NCBI GenBank assembly: GCA_000149265.1 | Contig: CH002934.1 | Span: 23,126 to 87,125 of the forward strand | From: Ciona savignyi | Taxonomy: Eukaryota; Chordata; Ascidiacea; Phlebobranchia; Cionidae | Length of the DNA stretch: 64,000 nucleotides | Direction: 5' to 3' | Shown: piece after piece, positions 12,778 through 23,311 of the stretch | Position numbering within the stretch: position 1 is the stretch's first letter | Layout of the letters: each line of letters starts with the position of its first letter | The notes under the pieces: generated by a model | Seen by the model: only the letters and a program-made list of their open reading frames with translations | Databases searched by the model: none | What the model was told of the DNA's origin: nothing | Made by a program: the position numbers and the translations under genes

Positions 12778-13110
12778 TACCGGCCCCAAATTATTGAAAA
12801 CAGTAAATGAAATAATTTTACAACACACATCAACGGGCATATCAATCACCCAAAAAACACTTCTGCACTACGTCATACTTAGTTCGAAAATAAAGGCAAT
12901 TACAAACTACCGTAGAGGTATAGAAACAATAGGGGCAACAACATGCCTACTTCTAAATACACAGGAATACAGTAATAACAAAAAATCGTCAAAGTTACAA
13001 CTTAGGTGGAGAGTATACAAAAAATAAAACACAGTAGCCAAATCCGTGGCTAGAACTAGTGGTTAAATGAAGCATACAATTTACAGCCTTGCGGCACACT
13101 GGGTAACAGT

Positions 13111-13776
13111 TCAAGAATGTGCTTCCAGCAGACACAGCTTGCGTACATCTCGCTCCATAGTGGACATCATCGTTCGTACACGTACGCGCCTGACAAGGCC
13201 AGTTTTACATGTACAATGTTCAATTACGCACTTCGGCCATACGCCGCGCTTCTTCAGCCCGTCCACGACCAACACAACGTCTCCCACAGCAAAGTTTCTC
13301 GTGGGAAAATAATCCTTAGTCCATCTCTCCCCAAACTTATCAGCACAAAGCTGAACCGCGCGCCATGATCGTTTGTATCCATCGGACTTCAAAACCTCGT
13401 CCGGAGAAAGAGAGTCGTCAAATGCTCCTTTTAGTAATTTCCGCAGCGAAGCCAATAACGGCGGTACCAAATGTAGCGTGATCGTTGTAAACAACGATTG
13501 ATGATTGGGCAGCTGCTTTCTTTCAGCATCAAAACCTTTTTGGTGAACCACCTTTATAATTGAGAGTAGAGCCTCCTTCAGTTCCGAATAGAACAAATAT
13601 CTCGTACACAGGAATTCTGAGGGGTGGAGAATCCGAGGTCGACACGATTTCCAAAGAAGATACTTGCGATACCGAAGTAACCAAGCCACAGAACGCTTTC
13701 GGACGGAAAATGTAGAATGCCATTTGAATATTAGCTGCAAGATGGTTTCCGGTGTCGCTTCTGTAAGGGAAGACAC
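13111..13776 (-). pseudogene. BEL/Pao pol remnant, C-terminal domain
   Basis: A 221-codon frame. The second half (residues about 140-220) holds the layout of the domain that follows the BEL integrase: a tryptophan-rich start, FGERWTKDYFP, then VGDVVLVVDG, a central W-P pair, VRRVRVRT and a final KLCLLE. The frame overlaps the next frame upstream and has no integrase catalytic residues, so it is what remains after deletion and frameshift. The N-terminal part is not recognised. Confidence 0.7.
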
Positions 13777-14837
13777 GATACCCTTTCTTCATCCGGAACC
13801 TTGCGTGATCTTCTGACAACAGTGGCGACACCACTGGACAGTGCTGGCCACTCTGCGGGTTGACGTAAAAATTCCGGCCCCTTGAACCACATTATAGCCT
13901 TTTGAACCTTACTTGGCAACAGAGCCCCGGTATCATTTTTCGGAACCACCTTCCTTCCAGGAAAAGGTAAACAACTAGGCGACGAAGTTGCTTCAAAAAT
14001 GTGCACGTTCATCCAAAGGTCAACTGGTTCCGTATCCATGTCATCATCCGGCCACCTGAGCAAGCGCAGGGCATCACGGTTCTTAGGATCTACCAATACT
14101 TGACGGAACATGTCCTTTATACCTGTTAAGCTCCTCTTTAGTGACTTGAGTCGCTTAAGTGACATCAAACGGTTGTTCGGAAGTGTAACTCGAGGTAGCC
14201 TCCAAGGTAGTCCAATCTGATGATGTTTGCCAACTTTGGTTGCCGTTTCTTCCATCATAATTGCTTGTCCATCCTCTATAGACAGCTCACATTCAGATAT
14301 CTTTAAGTTCCTTTTATCATGTTTTGTATCAATATTTAGGACTTCTGGGCGTTCACCTTGATTAACGCCATAGTCGGAAGAGGTCATTCCAAAGGGCACT
14401 TGGTTGGAAATAAAGGGTGAAAAGTTCATATTGGGCAGATTGTATGCCACTGGAACTACAGGTATTGGGTCAGCAGCAGCGCCAGCCCTGTTCCTTTGAT
14501 CCCAGGTAAATAACTGTATTTTGTTTGGAACAGTGTTCCGATGTCTCTCCTCGGCGTGCCTCTCCTCGTCATTCGACAAAGCGCCTAAAGAATTGGAAGG
14601 TTTACTTCGACTCTTCGTCAAAAGTGAAGCTTTGTATGCCTTTGCTTTTTGCCTTCGCTCTTGCAACCTGCAGGTCAAGCTCCAAAATCTTTCGTTGGAT
14701 CTCGGCCTCTTTTTCGATTTGTATGGCTTCCATTTCCAGTAGTTGTGCTTGTATGCGAGCAGAACTTCGCCGACTAGAGGATCCCATAGACCTACTGACA
14801 ACATTTGCAGACCGGGCCGCAGCGCACTTTTGTACAA
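13731..14837 (-). pseudogene. BEL/Pao pol remnant with fused, deleted reverse transcriptase
   Basis: A 368-codon frame. Roughly residues 1-75 are a shadow of the gag frame. Residues 205-236 (HHQIGLPWR, LPNNR, RLKSLKR) match the start of BEL reverse transcriptase. Residues 243-289 (MFRQVLV, DALRLLRW, MNVHIFEATSSPSC) match the palm region but follow directly, so several hundred bases are missing between them. Residues 316-333 (MWFKGPEFLRQPAEWP) match the stretch before the integrase. The YXDD catalytic box is absent, so no active polymerase is possible. Confidence 0.8.
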
Positions 14838-15180
14838 ATTGCCTATAATCTTGATTTGAGTTTTGTTTCCTTTGAATAATGATCTTCACTCTCGCTTCTG
14901 AGTCAGTACGAGCGCCTTCCGTCAACACAGTAGATACGTATTTGCCGCAAATCCGTAAGCACTCGTCGCAGGCATCGTCATAACGATCCTTTACCTTAAT
15001 CACTTTCTTCGGAGAAGCTTCTTCCGATATCAACTTCTGCAGCTTATTTTCCAGCCTGGTTAGTGTGCGTAGTGCAACTCTGCGCAGAAATTCCAGTTCT
15101 GCTGCACTAGGAGCGACGTAAATTAAAGAATCTACCAGGGCCGCGTTGAAAGCGGTTGCCATCTTGAAATGAAGAGACAA
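14602..15180 (-). CDS. BEL/Pao gag-like N-terminal frame
   Basis: A 192-codon frame starting near the leader. It is rich in L, E, K and A with heptad-like spacing, especially residues 140-185 (LLEMEAIQIEKEAEIQRKIL), predicting a coiled coil as in BEL gag proteins. It ends in FDEESK and a stop just where the next frame picks up, consistent with a frameshift. It assembles no visible zinc knuckle. Confidence 0.65.
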   Translation of the reverse strand: MSLHFKMATAFNAALVDSLIYVAPSAAELEFLRRVALRTLTRLENKLQKLISEEASPKKVIKVKDRYDDACDECLRICGKYVSTVLTEGARTDSEARVKIIIQRKQNSNQDYRQFVQKCAAARSANVVSRSMGSSSRRSSARIQAQLLEMEAIQIEKEAEIQRKILELDLQVARAKAKSKGIQSFTFDEESK

Positions 15181-15819
15181 ATCTGTGAATCAAGCTCCAG
15201 ATATCAACGACACGCACCCACGAAGTAAAGAAATCACTTAATTAGTGATATAAAAACCAGGAATCAATTATACGAAACACACGAAATAATTTCTCAGAAG
15301 CCGGAAATCGATGGTACCTTTATATACCAGATAAATTGTACCTTAAACGTAATCTCACATACACCGATAAATCAATTGTACTCGAATCGTACACCACCAG
15401 ATATAAATTGTACCTTAAACGTGCTTTCAGAAATCAATTGTACCTAAAACGTACACAACCAGAAACCACTAAATCAGTGTACAAGAAACCACGAAAATCC
15501 AGAGATAATTGTACTCTTAAACGTACAATCCAGAAATAATTTCACGAAAAACAGAAATCAATTTCTCGAAAGCCAGCAATAACTTTCTTGAAATCCAGAA
15601 GTAATTTCTCAAGGTCAAGAAATCACTTTCTCGAAACACAGAAATCGAGTGTACCTTAAATGTACAATCTACAAAGCAATTGTACTATAACCGTACAATG
15701 TAGAAATAACCTCACGAGGAGACCAGAAATCACTGTACCAGTGATAGAAAATCCAAAAATCCAAAAATCCAGACAAAAAGCCAAGAAATCACTGAATCAG
15801 TGATAATCCCAGAAATCAA
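15181..15819 (-). repeat. BEL/Pao leader made of degenerate short repeats
   Basis: Between gag and the 5' LTR the sequence repeats a theme of 'ccagaaatca', 'attgtacctt' and 'aaacgtacaa' in varying order and spacing, about 30-45 bp per unit, more than ten times. The block belongs to the element, not to the host. No tRNA primer match was recognised next to the LTR. Confidence 0.7.
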
Positions 15820-16172
15820 TGTAGGATTCAACAGGGACAAAGCCCTACCGTTGGCGAATTTGAGCTGCTCCACGCACTTGTGCTGTCATGTAATTGCGCT
15901 AGCAAATTAACGGTGAGATAATCGCAATCCAGTAAAGAAATACTGACAGATAGACACATATACACATAGAAACAGAAACACAATTTCGGGGTTTGCTTTC
16001 GTGCGATTCAGAACAGCTCAATCCATAAACCTGCTTCCACGCAGTAAAAACAGAAAAGGCCGAAATTACTATGATGACCTTTTAAATCGGCAGCTACGCC
16101 GTGACGCTTCATTGGGCACACAGAAATCGGGAATTTAGGTACTTGGGATTGGGCTCTAAAATGACCGTAACA
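15820..16172 (-). repeat. BEL/Pao 5' LTR
   Basis: This 353-bp copy aligns to 12360-12777 except for two missing blocks (after 'gccctacc' and after 'cacgcacttg'). Outside of those gaps only a few base differences are seen, so the insertion is younger than the family W element it lies in. The outside target duplication is GTCAC at 16173-16177. Confidence 0.88.
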
Positions 16173-16891
16173 GTCACCTTATAGGCGGATGCACACATAC
16201 CCGTCTGCGGCTGCCGCAGAGTGCTTACGGCGCGGCTCTGCCGCGTGTCAGTGCACACATCGCCGCAACGGGGTTTTTGAGCGGCTTGTGCGCCAATAAG
16301 CGGTCAATTTTCTCGGTCCTGCGGCGCTTGCGGCCGAGTAGAAAAATTTCTACTTTGCCGCAGAAGCCGCACAGCTACAAATCTGGTTAAAAGCAAAAAA
16401 ATGCATTTTTTAATATTGCAGCATAGTTTGGTTAAGAATTTAGCCTGGGATAGATGTATTGTTGTTTTGCTTTGTGGATTAGGTCCAAGACTCATATTTA
16501 ACCAACTTTATTTAAAATTGTAGGATTTGTAGCCTAAATATGGACGAGGCATTAAAGTTAAAAAAACGTTGAGGAAACCAATAAAGTAATTAAAGCATAC
16601 ATTATGAAACTGAGTGTGATCCTGGAAGGTAAGATATTAGGCTATTTAATTTTAATTATTGTATTGTTTCACTTTCAAGTGAAGTAAGATTACACAAAAA
16701 GCAGTGCCGGTATAATAGAATATTATTAAACTTCAAAATTTAGGAGGCACCGATAAAACCCTGGAGTTGACTAGTCATACTGAAGGCACCAAACTAGATA
16801 ACTTATGTTTTTTTTGTGCCTTCCTGTTTTGCTGTAGTATCTTGCCAGTTTTTTGTAAATTGTTGGATTTTCAGTTAACGCCATATTTGTT

Positions 16892-16925
16892 TTGGTATAT
16901 ATTTATATATATATATATATATGCC
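16892..16925. repeat. TA microsatellite
   Basis: A short run of mostly TA dinucleotides (about 16 units, with a TTTA interruption) inside the TIR element. Confidence 0.8.
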
Positions 16926-17871
16926 ATTCACTCTCGTTATTACCGTTACTTAAAAACTTTCTTGTTAAACTTTCAAATATATTAATTGATCAGTGCACAA
17001 TGATATTGGTACCCTGTTTAGTTTTTTTGCAATGTTGTGGATTAGGCCTATACTGCAAAAACTACAAATTATTAAGTCATGCACTCCCGAGACCTTGTTG
17101 AAATGGCTTCTCGAACTGGTCGGTCACTCTCACTATATATTAAATATATATATTTGTATGGATGTGTATACCAATACAATACAGTATTTTGATAGTTAAT
17201 TTCTATTGGTTTTTTTCTAGACAGATATGGATACACGAGATGTTGACAGAGAGAGATTTAAGATCTGAGTTTGTCTTTTTGTGAAATTACAGAAGATTTG
17301 TCAGATGTGTTGGACAATCTGGAAAATTAATGCTAGTAACCCATACCGGCACTGTATTAGTACCAAGCTGGAAAAGACAGAAAAGAAGAAACTACATATG
17401 ATTGAATCATTCATACAAGTTATATCTTCATGAACATTGGTAGAGGGGCATGAAGTAATGGTTAGCGGTTTGTGTTATAGGATAGTGGTCGGTTTGGTAT
17501 TTCCACTCTTTTTAGAATATTTCAAATTTTTAATTGATTATTATAAAAAAAAAAATTGAGAAAGTTTTATTTCCATATGTAGTTAAGTTAACAGTGTTGT
17601 TGGTTGTGGTCAATGTTTTTGTGCAGAGTAAGTAAAAAAATTTCTTTTACATACAGAGATTGCAAAAAAGCACCCTGGCTGTAATGCACACAGAATCAAA
17701 TTTACACTGGCTTGAACCCTACGGTCAATTTGGGACTACAACTTCGTACTAAACTAGCTGATGTGGTAGAATTTTATTTCTCAGTAGAAATTCACATGAC
17801 TGAGTCATCCACATGATAGTAATATTTATTTTAATTGTGTATATTGTTCTTTTCTTACTGTTTCCATTTTG

Positions 17872-17994
17872 TTACATGTATGCCCTCTTTATTCAGTTGG
17901 TGTCTCCTGTCCAGGTCCACCAGGTGTGTGGTATTGAATAAAGTGGAGGACTTAGACAGCAGAGAAATATTGAATAAAGAGGACATGCATGTAA
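17872..17994. repeat. Hairpin with 24-bp arms
   Basis: The left arm 17872-17895 and the right arm 17971-17994 are reverse complements at 22 of 24 positions. The loop of 75 bp contains another copy of the 'tgaataaag' core of the right arm. It lies inside the TIR element and has no known role. Confidence 0.75.
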
Positions 17995-18614
17995 CCATAC
18001 TTTTCCTAATGTTTATATAATAATTTTGTTCCATGTGTTCTTTCAAATTTCTATCCCTTTGTCTACTATTGAATAAATTCCTCACTTGCCAGTAGTGATT
18101 TAATTGTTATTTTTTTTGTATTGACAATGACGAAGAGAAACAAATTTGACTCTTCGGGTAATCAGATATGAACAGGTTAGCCCAGTTGGGCATTAAAACC
18201 ACTCAACTTTGGGAAACATTTGCTGGTGTCGTTTGCAGTCAAAAGTTTAGTCAATTCTCATTAATCTCTTCTCTTTTTAAGTATTTTGCAAAAAAATAGT
18301 AATCCTAACCTAATACATTGAATGAAATGAACTTATCTTTTGCCTAGAAAATCAGTTCTGGGGAGGTATATGCCTAATCATAAACTCTAAACCCTTGATT
18401 TGCAAAGAAAAGGCCATTTTAGTACCAATCTTTGCATTGCAATAGCGTCCTTGGAAACCGGGCGGTGTGAATGTGGTGTGCATGGTGAGTCGCACAGCCG
18501 CACAAGATGACCGCAGCCGCGCCGCTTACTGCTCGGGGATTCCCCGCCCGCAGCCGCAAAAGTTGTCATGTGTGCATCCGCCTTATCGCAGATGTTTGAA
18601 TTGTAGTAAATACA

Positions 18615-20233
18615 AGGCGAATCCGCTGCATAATACACTAGTTTACCCATAATTACTTCACTCACAGTAATCCCTTTTATATTTAAGAACCCCACCACCC
18701 AGATATTGTAAGAGTGTCGTGAGATCTCGTGACTGCAGGATGTCCTTCTGTTGGTGGCTGGTTCATAAAAACCACCATTTCAATAATTTATGGTTTATAG
18801 ATACGACTAGGGACAGAACGGTAGTCTGAATTTTCTCTGCTGGGTAGCGCTATTTATTTCTTTTGGAATTATCTGGGGAGTGACGATTTTCAAGTGTTAA
18901 GCGGCTGAGCGGTACCTCTAAATACTCCGGATCGCTTGGAGCGCTTGGAACGCTTGAATCGCTAGGAGCGCTTGGATCGCTTACTATACTTCGTAATTAC
19001 AAAAGCCATGATATTAATGTTAGGGTTGGGGTTAAAGTTTGTTCAGGGGTTGAGATTAGTGTTTGGGACAGGGTTAGAATTACTTTCCATAGCAATCTAA
19101 GTGATCCAGGCGCTCCAAGCGGTCCTGTAGTATTAAAAGGCACCCGCGACTGAGAGGTTGTATACTAGTTTTCGCACTTACAAATCGTATTCCTCGTTAG
19201 TATAATGGTAAGTATCCTGGCCTGTCACGCGGGAGACCATGATTCGATTCCCCGACGGGGAGATTTTTTTCGGCTTTTTAACTGTTGTGTTTCTTAGTTA
19301 TACACAAACTCATTATAAGCCCGCATTCAGCTTGTCTAAGCATTTTTGGAATTTGTCCAAGCATTGGCTAAAGTAATCGATCTTATAAGCTCATTGCAGT
19401 TTTATCACTTCATACTTTGAATTAATTGTACACACTATTTACTTAAAATGCGTAAATGGTGTAATAAACATGGGGCTAGAGTTAGTGTTAGTCTTGCGGT
19501 TGAGATTAGTGTTTAGGAATAGGTTAAAATTAGTGTCAGTAGATGGAAGGATGTTGGGAACAAATTTGGTGAAGAAATGGTTTTCAAAATTTGACTGAAC
19601 AAGTAGCCGGCCGGTTATACACAATCGTCCTAACTCATAATAAACATAAACACGAGCTTGCTTAAATTGCACTTGCTATCCAAAACACATAAATTCCAGA
19701 CTTAACTAATGAGATACTCAGAAAAAAACGTGAATTATAATCACGTTTGAAATCGATATACAATGGGGACGATAAATCTTCCAAGCATTTTAAATATGCC
19801 TTTTTAATAAAATAATGGTAACTCGTAGTTTTATAAATGATTAAGGTTTGGTAGAGCTGTCAATCAAATCACTGAGAAGTGTGCAGGGCATGAAATAGTA
19901 ATGTGAAACAAGTGGTCAGGGTGAAGATAGCACCGAAAATCTTTCCGGTTGGAATTTATTTCCCCACATGTGGTTCTATAGAAGGCTGCCACGAGACACT
20001 TATACAGTTGCCTCATTGGTCATTGCCAGTGATGGAAAAAGTGCCGTTGTTAATTCTAATATAATCACTCTGGTGATTTAATGTATTTTATAACGGAAAC
20101 ACTTTTATAGACTTCTCATGAACTGCTGTACAACAACACTGTAATAGCTACGTTACACTTGTGTGAACATACACATCTATAATAAATCAGTGATTGATGT
20201 GGAGCTACTTCAAGTATGGTTCCCAATATTTAC
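18615..20233. other. Intron-like stretch between nested elements and LRR exon
   Basis: Contains the tRNA-like gene at 19191, two G-rich patches with degenerate GGGTTAG-like motifs (19018-19082 and 19470-19545) and, from about 19850, sequence shared with introns of the LRR array ('cagtcatcaaatca'-like and 'gtggtcagggtgaagat' blocks). No other gene is recognised. Confidence 0.5.
19191..19262 (+). tRNA. tRNA-Asp (GTC), probably degenerate
   Basis: The 72-nt sequence follows the animal tRNA-Asp pattern: acceptor TCCTCGT pairing with ACGGGGA, discriminator G, D arm GTAT…GTAT, anticodon loop CTGTCAC and T loop TTCGATT. A T7 run at 19264-19270 can end Pol III transcription. The anticodon stem has one mismatch (G opposite G) and the T stem (CATGA against CCCCG) has three, so this may be a decaying copy or a pseudogene. 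CCA is not encoded, as usual in eukaryotes. Confidence 0.75.
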
Positions 20234-20392
20234 CTTGTTCGGTCGATCATTGATAGCTGTGCACAAATCCCGCATACAATCGTTAAGTTGTTTGCAATCC
20301 TCTAATTGAAGTTCATCAATATGTTGCATATGAGGAACCAGGTATTTAGCTACATTTACCAGCCCCGTTTCAATCAACACCAACTTCTTGAT
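20234..20392 (-). CDS. LRR exon, 53-codon type, copy 1
   Basis: A 159-nt phase 0-0 exon; acceptor tctag, donor AAG/GTAAAT. The product starts IKKLVLIETGLVNVAKYL, has HIDELQLEDCKQLNDCM and ends AINDRPNK. The L-x-x-L-x-L and C/N spacing is LRR-like and close to the four other LRR-53 exons. It lacks a partner LRR-51 and tail exon on its 3' side, where the nested mobile elements (10.0-18.6 kb) begin. Confidence 0.72.
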
Positions 20393-20439
20393 CTAGAATA
20401 AAAGGTTGTTTGCTAGCAATTTCTAATGAATCAATACTT

Positions 20440-21585
20440 TGTATAATATTTAAGGAAATGGTATATACATTGGCGTCGGAAAATGCAGAAAAACGTGCAC
20501 AAGTGGGGTGCTTATTTAGATATATATTCGCGGCGTCTATTGTACAAACATCCATTATACATCGAAAAGCACTTTTTTCATGTATTCTAATTTGTCTATA
20601 TATTCGCAGAACCTTTGAAAATAAAAGGTTGTTAATACAAATATAGTGTTGTTGAAATCTTCGGGCGCGAATTCATTGCGTGGTGCCGCGCACACACAGA
20701 GAGAAACGACTTTAAAGTGTATGGGACTATTGATGAGATAATGTTGTTGTTAGGCTATGATGTATTTTGTATTTCCGACCTCCCACTTTAAAAAATGTTC
20801 GTACGCGTTTGCACGATAGATGTGCGCTTTCGGTATGGAGAAACGCATTATGGGTATTACGTGCCATAGTTTTTTTAAAGGCCTATATACAATATAAGAA
20901 TAATAAAGTCGCTAGTCCGTGTTGTACTCGTCTACAATAAGGTTGTGTGTATATAAGCCAACCCAATACTAAAAATATTTTATGTTCTAGCGGGTTCTAA
21001 CTGTCTGGATTGGGCCAAAGGTTCGAGTGATACAAAAAATGGTTTCTAGACGTAAACCATTCCGCTTTCATTACTAGCGTGGAATAATTGGTGAAACTAA
21101 TGTTATATTCCAATGGTTTTATGCGCGTCTAGGATATATCTCATTGCGTAATTACGTAGTTGCGCTTTGATCTCCGCATATATAGGCCTAACGGGCAACA
21201 TCTTAAATACACTACTCTAAACCCCAGAACTCACATATGGTTCACCCCCAACACCAACCCCAATTTAAATAAAAATAATTCCAATAACCTAATTTTTGTT
21301 TAAAAGAGTAGACATCTGTATCTTTTTGATGACACGCGCGAATGCGCTGAGCTCACGATAATAATAATAGAGAATAAACTTTTATTTTATGGCAAGGTCA
21401 GCTATTAGTTAAGGTCCTTTAGGACAACAAGTAAAACTGGTTTCTAAATTCGTAGCTCACACCTGTTTACGCAATTAATTTTTTTTAAATCTTTTGATTT
21501 ACTGTTGTTTACCACATTAAGTTTCACAAAAAGATTAATCGGATCATTGCTACGTAACCTCTTATTGATTCTATGCCCGGCTTGA
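20440..21585 (-). repeat. Dispersed repeat R1, copy b
   Basis: An inverse-oriented copy of 775-2665, without the SINE and shorter by indels. Clear shared blocks are 20690-20720 (cgcacacacagagagaaacg), 20940-20965 (gttgtgtgtatataagcc) and 21165-21195 (gatctccgcatatatagg). A fragment of the same repeat lies near 8000-8110. Confidence 0.6.
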
Positions 21586-21670
21586 CTAAATTTATAATAA
21601 AAAAATGCTATTTAAAATTTAAAACGGAAATGCATTATAATGCAATTTCAAATGCATCCCTACAGCCCCC

Positions 21671-21846
21671 NNNNNNNNNNNNNNNNNNNNNNNNNNNNNN
21701 NNNNNNNNNNNNNNNNNNNNNNNNNNNNNNNNNNNNNNNNNNNNNNNNNNNNNNNNNNNNNNNNNNNNNNNNNNNNNNNNNNNNNNNNNNNNNNNNNNNN
21801 NNNNNNNNNNNNNNNNNNNNNNNNNNNNNNNNNNNNNNNNNNNNNN
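21671..21846. other. Assembly gap, 176 N
   Basis: A run of N. Translated frames through it are meaningless. Confidence 1.
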
Positions 21847-22249
21847 ACCCTAACATTGCTTATTATAGTCAAAACTGGCTAGCAACTCTCGTAACCAATA
21901 CCAAATATTTGAATTCCGTGTTGTTTCGCCTGTACAATTTTGATATTTTGAGGACTGCGTACATTACACTAACTAGCACAAATAGTTTAACTCGCTGTAC
22001 AAATGGTAGAATTATACCAACGAGCGGATTGGGATTATATTAAAAGCCAGCGTAGACCACCACCGCTGATCGGGGATTAATATAACTTTAAATAAAAACC
22101 AGAATTGTTTTGTTTATTGCAAATACCATTTTCTATATTTGTAAAAGGTGCGAATTACACCGCATAATCCGGTTCTGTGAAAACTTTATCTGCTACCAAA
22201 CATTATTTTAAAAAAGAATTTAGTCAAAAAGGGCATATACTCATAAAGG

Positions 22250-22540
22250 CTAAATCTTGTAAACAACAATAATTCAACGGTATTTTAAACCTGGATATTT
22301 AAATTATGCAAAACGCGTGAACTATGAAGTCAAGAAACAATTTTAACTTTCTGTTTTTAATTGATAGCAGACTTTAATATATTAATAAAATATTAGTTAC
22401 TCTTTTGTATTATCATCGTGAGCTGAGCGCGTTGGCACGGGTCATCAAAAAGATACAAGCGTCGCTCTTTACGACCGGGTGCAGGTGCAAGACTAGGGCC
22501 AAACAATCCTTACGTACACGCTTAGACGAAGGTTGCTAGA
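22250..22540 (+). repeat. Dispersed repeat R1, partial copy c
   Basis: Matches about 840-1100 in the same direction, including the 'cgtgagctgagcgcg' block and the following 'gtcatcaaaaagatac' block. The remainder of the repeat is absent here. Confidence 0.6.
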
Positions 22541-23134
22541 ATACACAATCATTAGCGGGTTACTTGGGAGGCGATATATTAAAGTTATTTGACTCCCCAA
22601 TGTTCCCCTAACAATTGAGTATTTCTAGTCATTTAATATATATGGATTAAATATTATATACCGACACTAGGTGTGGGGTATGACGTAAGCTGATGGGGAT
22701 ATCACCCAACATCAAAAGCAAGTAGTTTTAAATATCCTACCATCTACATAACTTGTTTAAGCCAAATATGCAATCTTATTATTATGTAAACACACTATGT
22801 ATAAATATAACTCATTGGAACTGTCCATTTATGTTATTATTCTGCAGTTAAACTACTGCACATGGTGAATGGAACAACTAATAAACTGCTAACCTAAACC
22901 TCTTAAATCACTTCTATGATTCATATCTTTAAACTGATAATTCTGATGATTGAACCTAGTGATGGGATGAGGTCATTCACTTGCAGCATTTGTTTTTACT
23001 TTTAAGCAATAGATACGTTAAACTGAGGATTTTGAGAATCGAACCTGCTTGCTTGTGAGTGTATGTTATAAACCTCACTAAATACCAAAATTAACAATGA
23101 AACATTTCTTTACAAAGCCAAATATTTAAAAACA
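22541..23134. other. Cassette spacer
   Basis: Sequence shared with the spacers at 26840-27155, 33680-34433 and 38530-39300 ('gacactaggtgtggggtatgac' style block, 'tgttattattctg' block). No exon is seen. Confidence 0.5.
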
Positions 23135-23311
23135 TCATCCCATCATAATACACCTCTTGTTGAACACAATAAAAATCGACATCAAATTCATTCCAAAACC
23201 ACAATTTATCCGAACCTTCCCGGGTTGCAGTTGTAGAATTCGCTTTACATCTTCAAGACGATAACGAGGATAGACTCTCCATGATGTTGGCCATTTACCT
23301 TCTACAACCAA
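23135..23311 (-). CDS. Tail exon with stop, copy 1
   Basis: A 177-nt exon that begins after a cttag acceptor and ends in TGA. The 58-residue product carries the tail signature RILQLQPGKVRI, a cysteine-glycine pair (NCGFGMN) and ends NKRCIMMG. It lacks about nine codons near its start that the 27156 and 34434 copies have (VDESGTEHDA region), an in-frame loss. The family is not recognised; its consistent stop suggests the 3' end of a coding region. Confidence 0.6.
   Translation of the reverse strand: MVVEGKWPTSWRVYPRYRLEDVKRILQLQPGKVRINCGFGMNLMSIFIVFNKRCIMMG

Larger units (their letters stand above)
12360..16172 (-). mobile_element. BEL/Pao LTR retrotransposon, internally deleted
   Basis: The element is bounded by two LTR copies beginning TGTAGGATTC and ending CCGTAACA on the plus strand and is flanked by a perfect 5-bp target duplication GTCAC (12355-12359 and 16173-16177). 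Coding matter is on the minus strand: a coiled-coil gag-like frame, a much shortened reverse transcriptase part and the C-terminal domain of BEL pol. At 3.8 kb it is far shorter than the usual 5-7 kb, and most of protease, RNase H and integrase is missing, so it is non-autonomous. Confidence 0.9.
16183..18583. mobile_element. TIR element, non-autonomous DNA transposon candidate
   Basis: The ends are a perfect 16-bp inverted repeat, AGGCGGATGCACACAT, at 16183-16198 and 18568-18583. The flanks read TAT (or TTAT) on both sides, and removing the element restores 'caccttatcgc' as seen in the intact LTR copy at 10641-10652. Subterminal 100-200 bp are rich in CGC/GCGG motifs at both ends while the 2-kb interior is AT-rich. 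No transposase frame is recognised. The 3-4 bp duplication and CG-rich ends could suit a PIF/Harbinger-like group, but this is not settled. Confidence 0.8.
10007..18614 (-). mobile_element. Short LTR retrotransposon (family W), interrupted by two later insertions
   Basis: Two related blocks of about 670-680 bp flank an internal part of about 1 kb. The 3' LTR is 10007-10677. The 5' LTR is in pieces (11713-12359, 16173-16182, 18584-18614) because a BEL/Pao element and a TIR element inserted in it. An 18-base primer site lies just inside the 5' LTR. The internal part is too short for pol, so this is a non-autonomous (TRIM/LARD-like) or deleted element. No target duplication is visible (taata versus aggcg), so the exact ends are uncertain. 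Confidence 0.65.

Noticed and set aside
16767-17199. Frames inside the TIR element as a transposase
   Set aside because: They are short, run through a TA microsatellite and show no DDE or zinc-finger pattern.
21573-22043. 156-codon frame across the N gap
   Set aside because: Most of it is N; the two sides cannot be assumed to be in frame.
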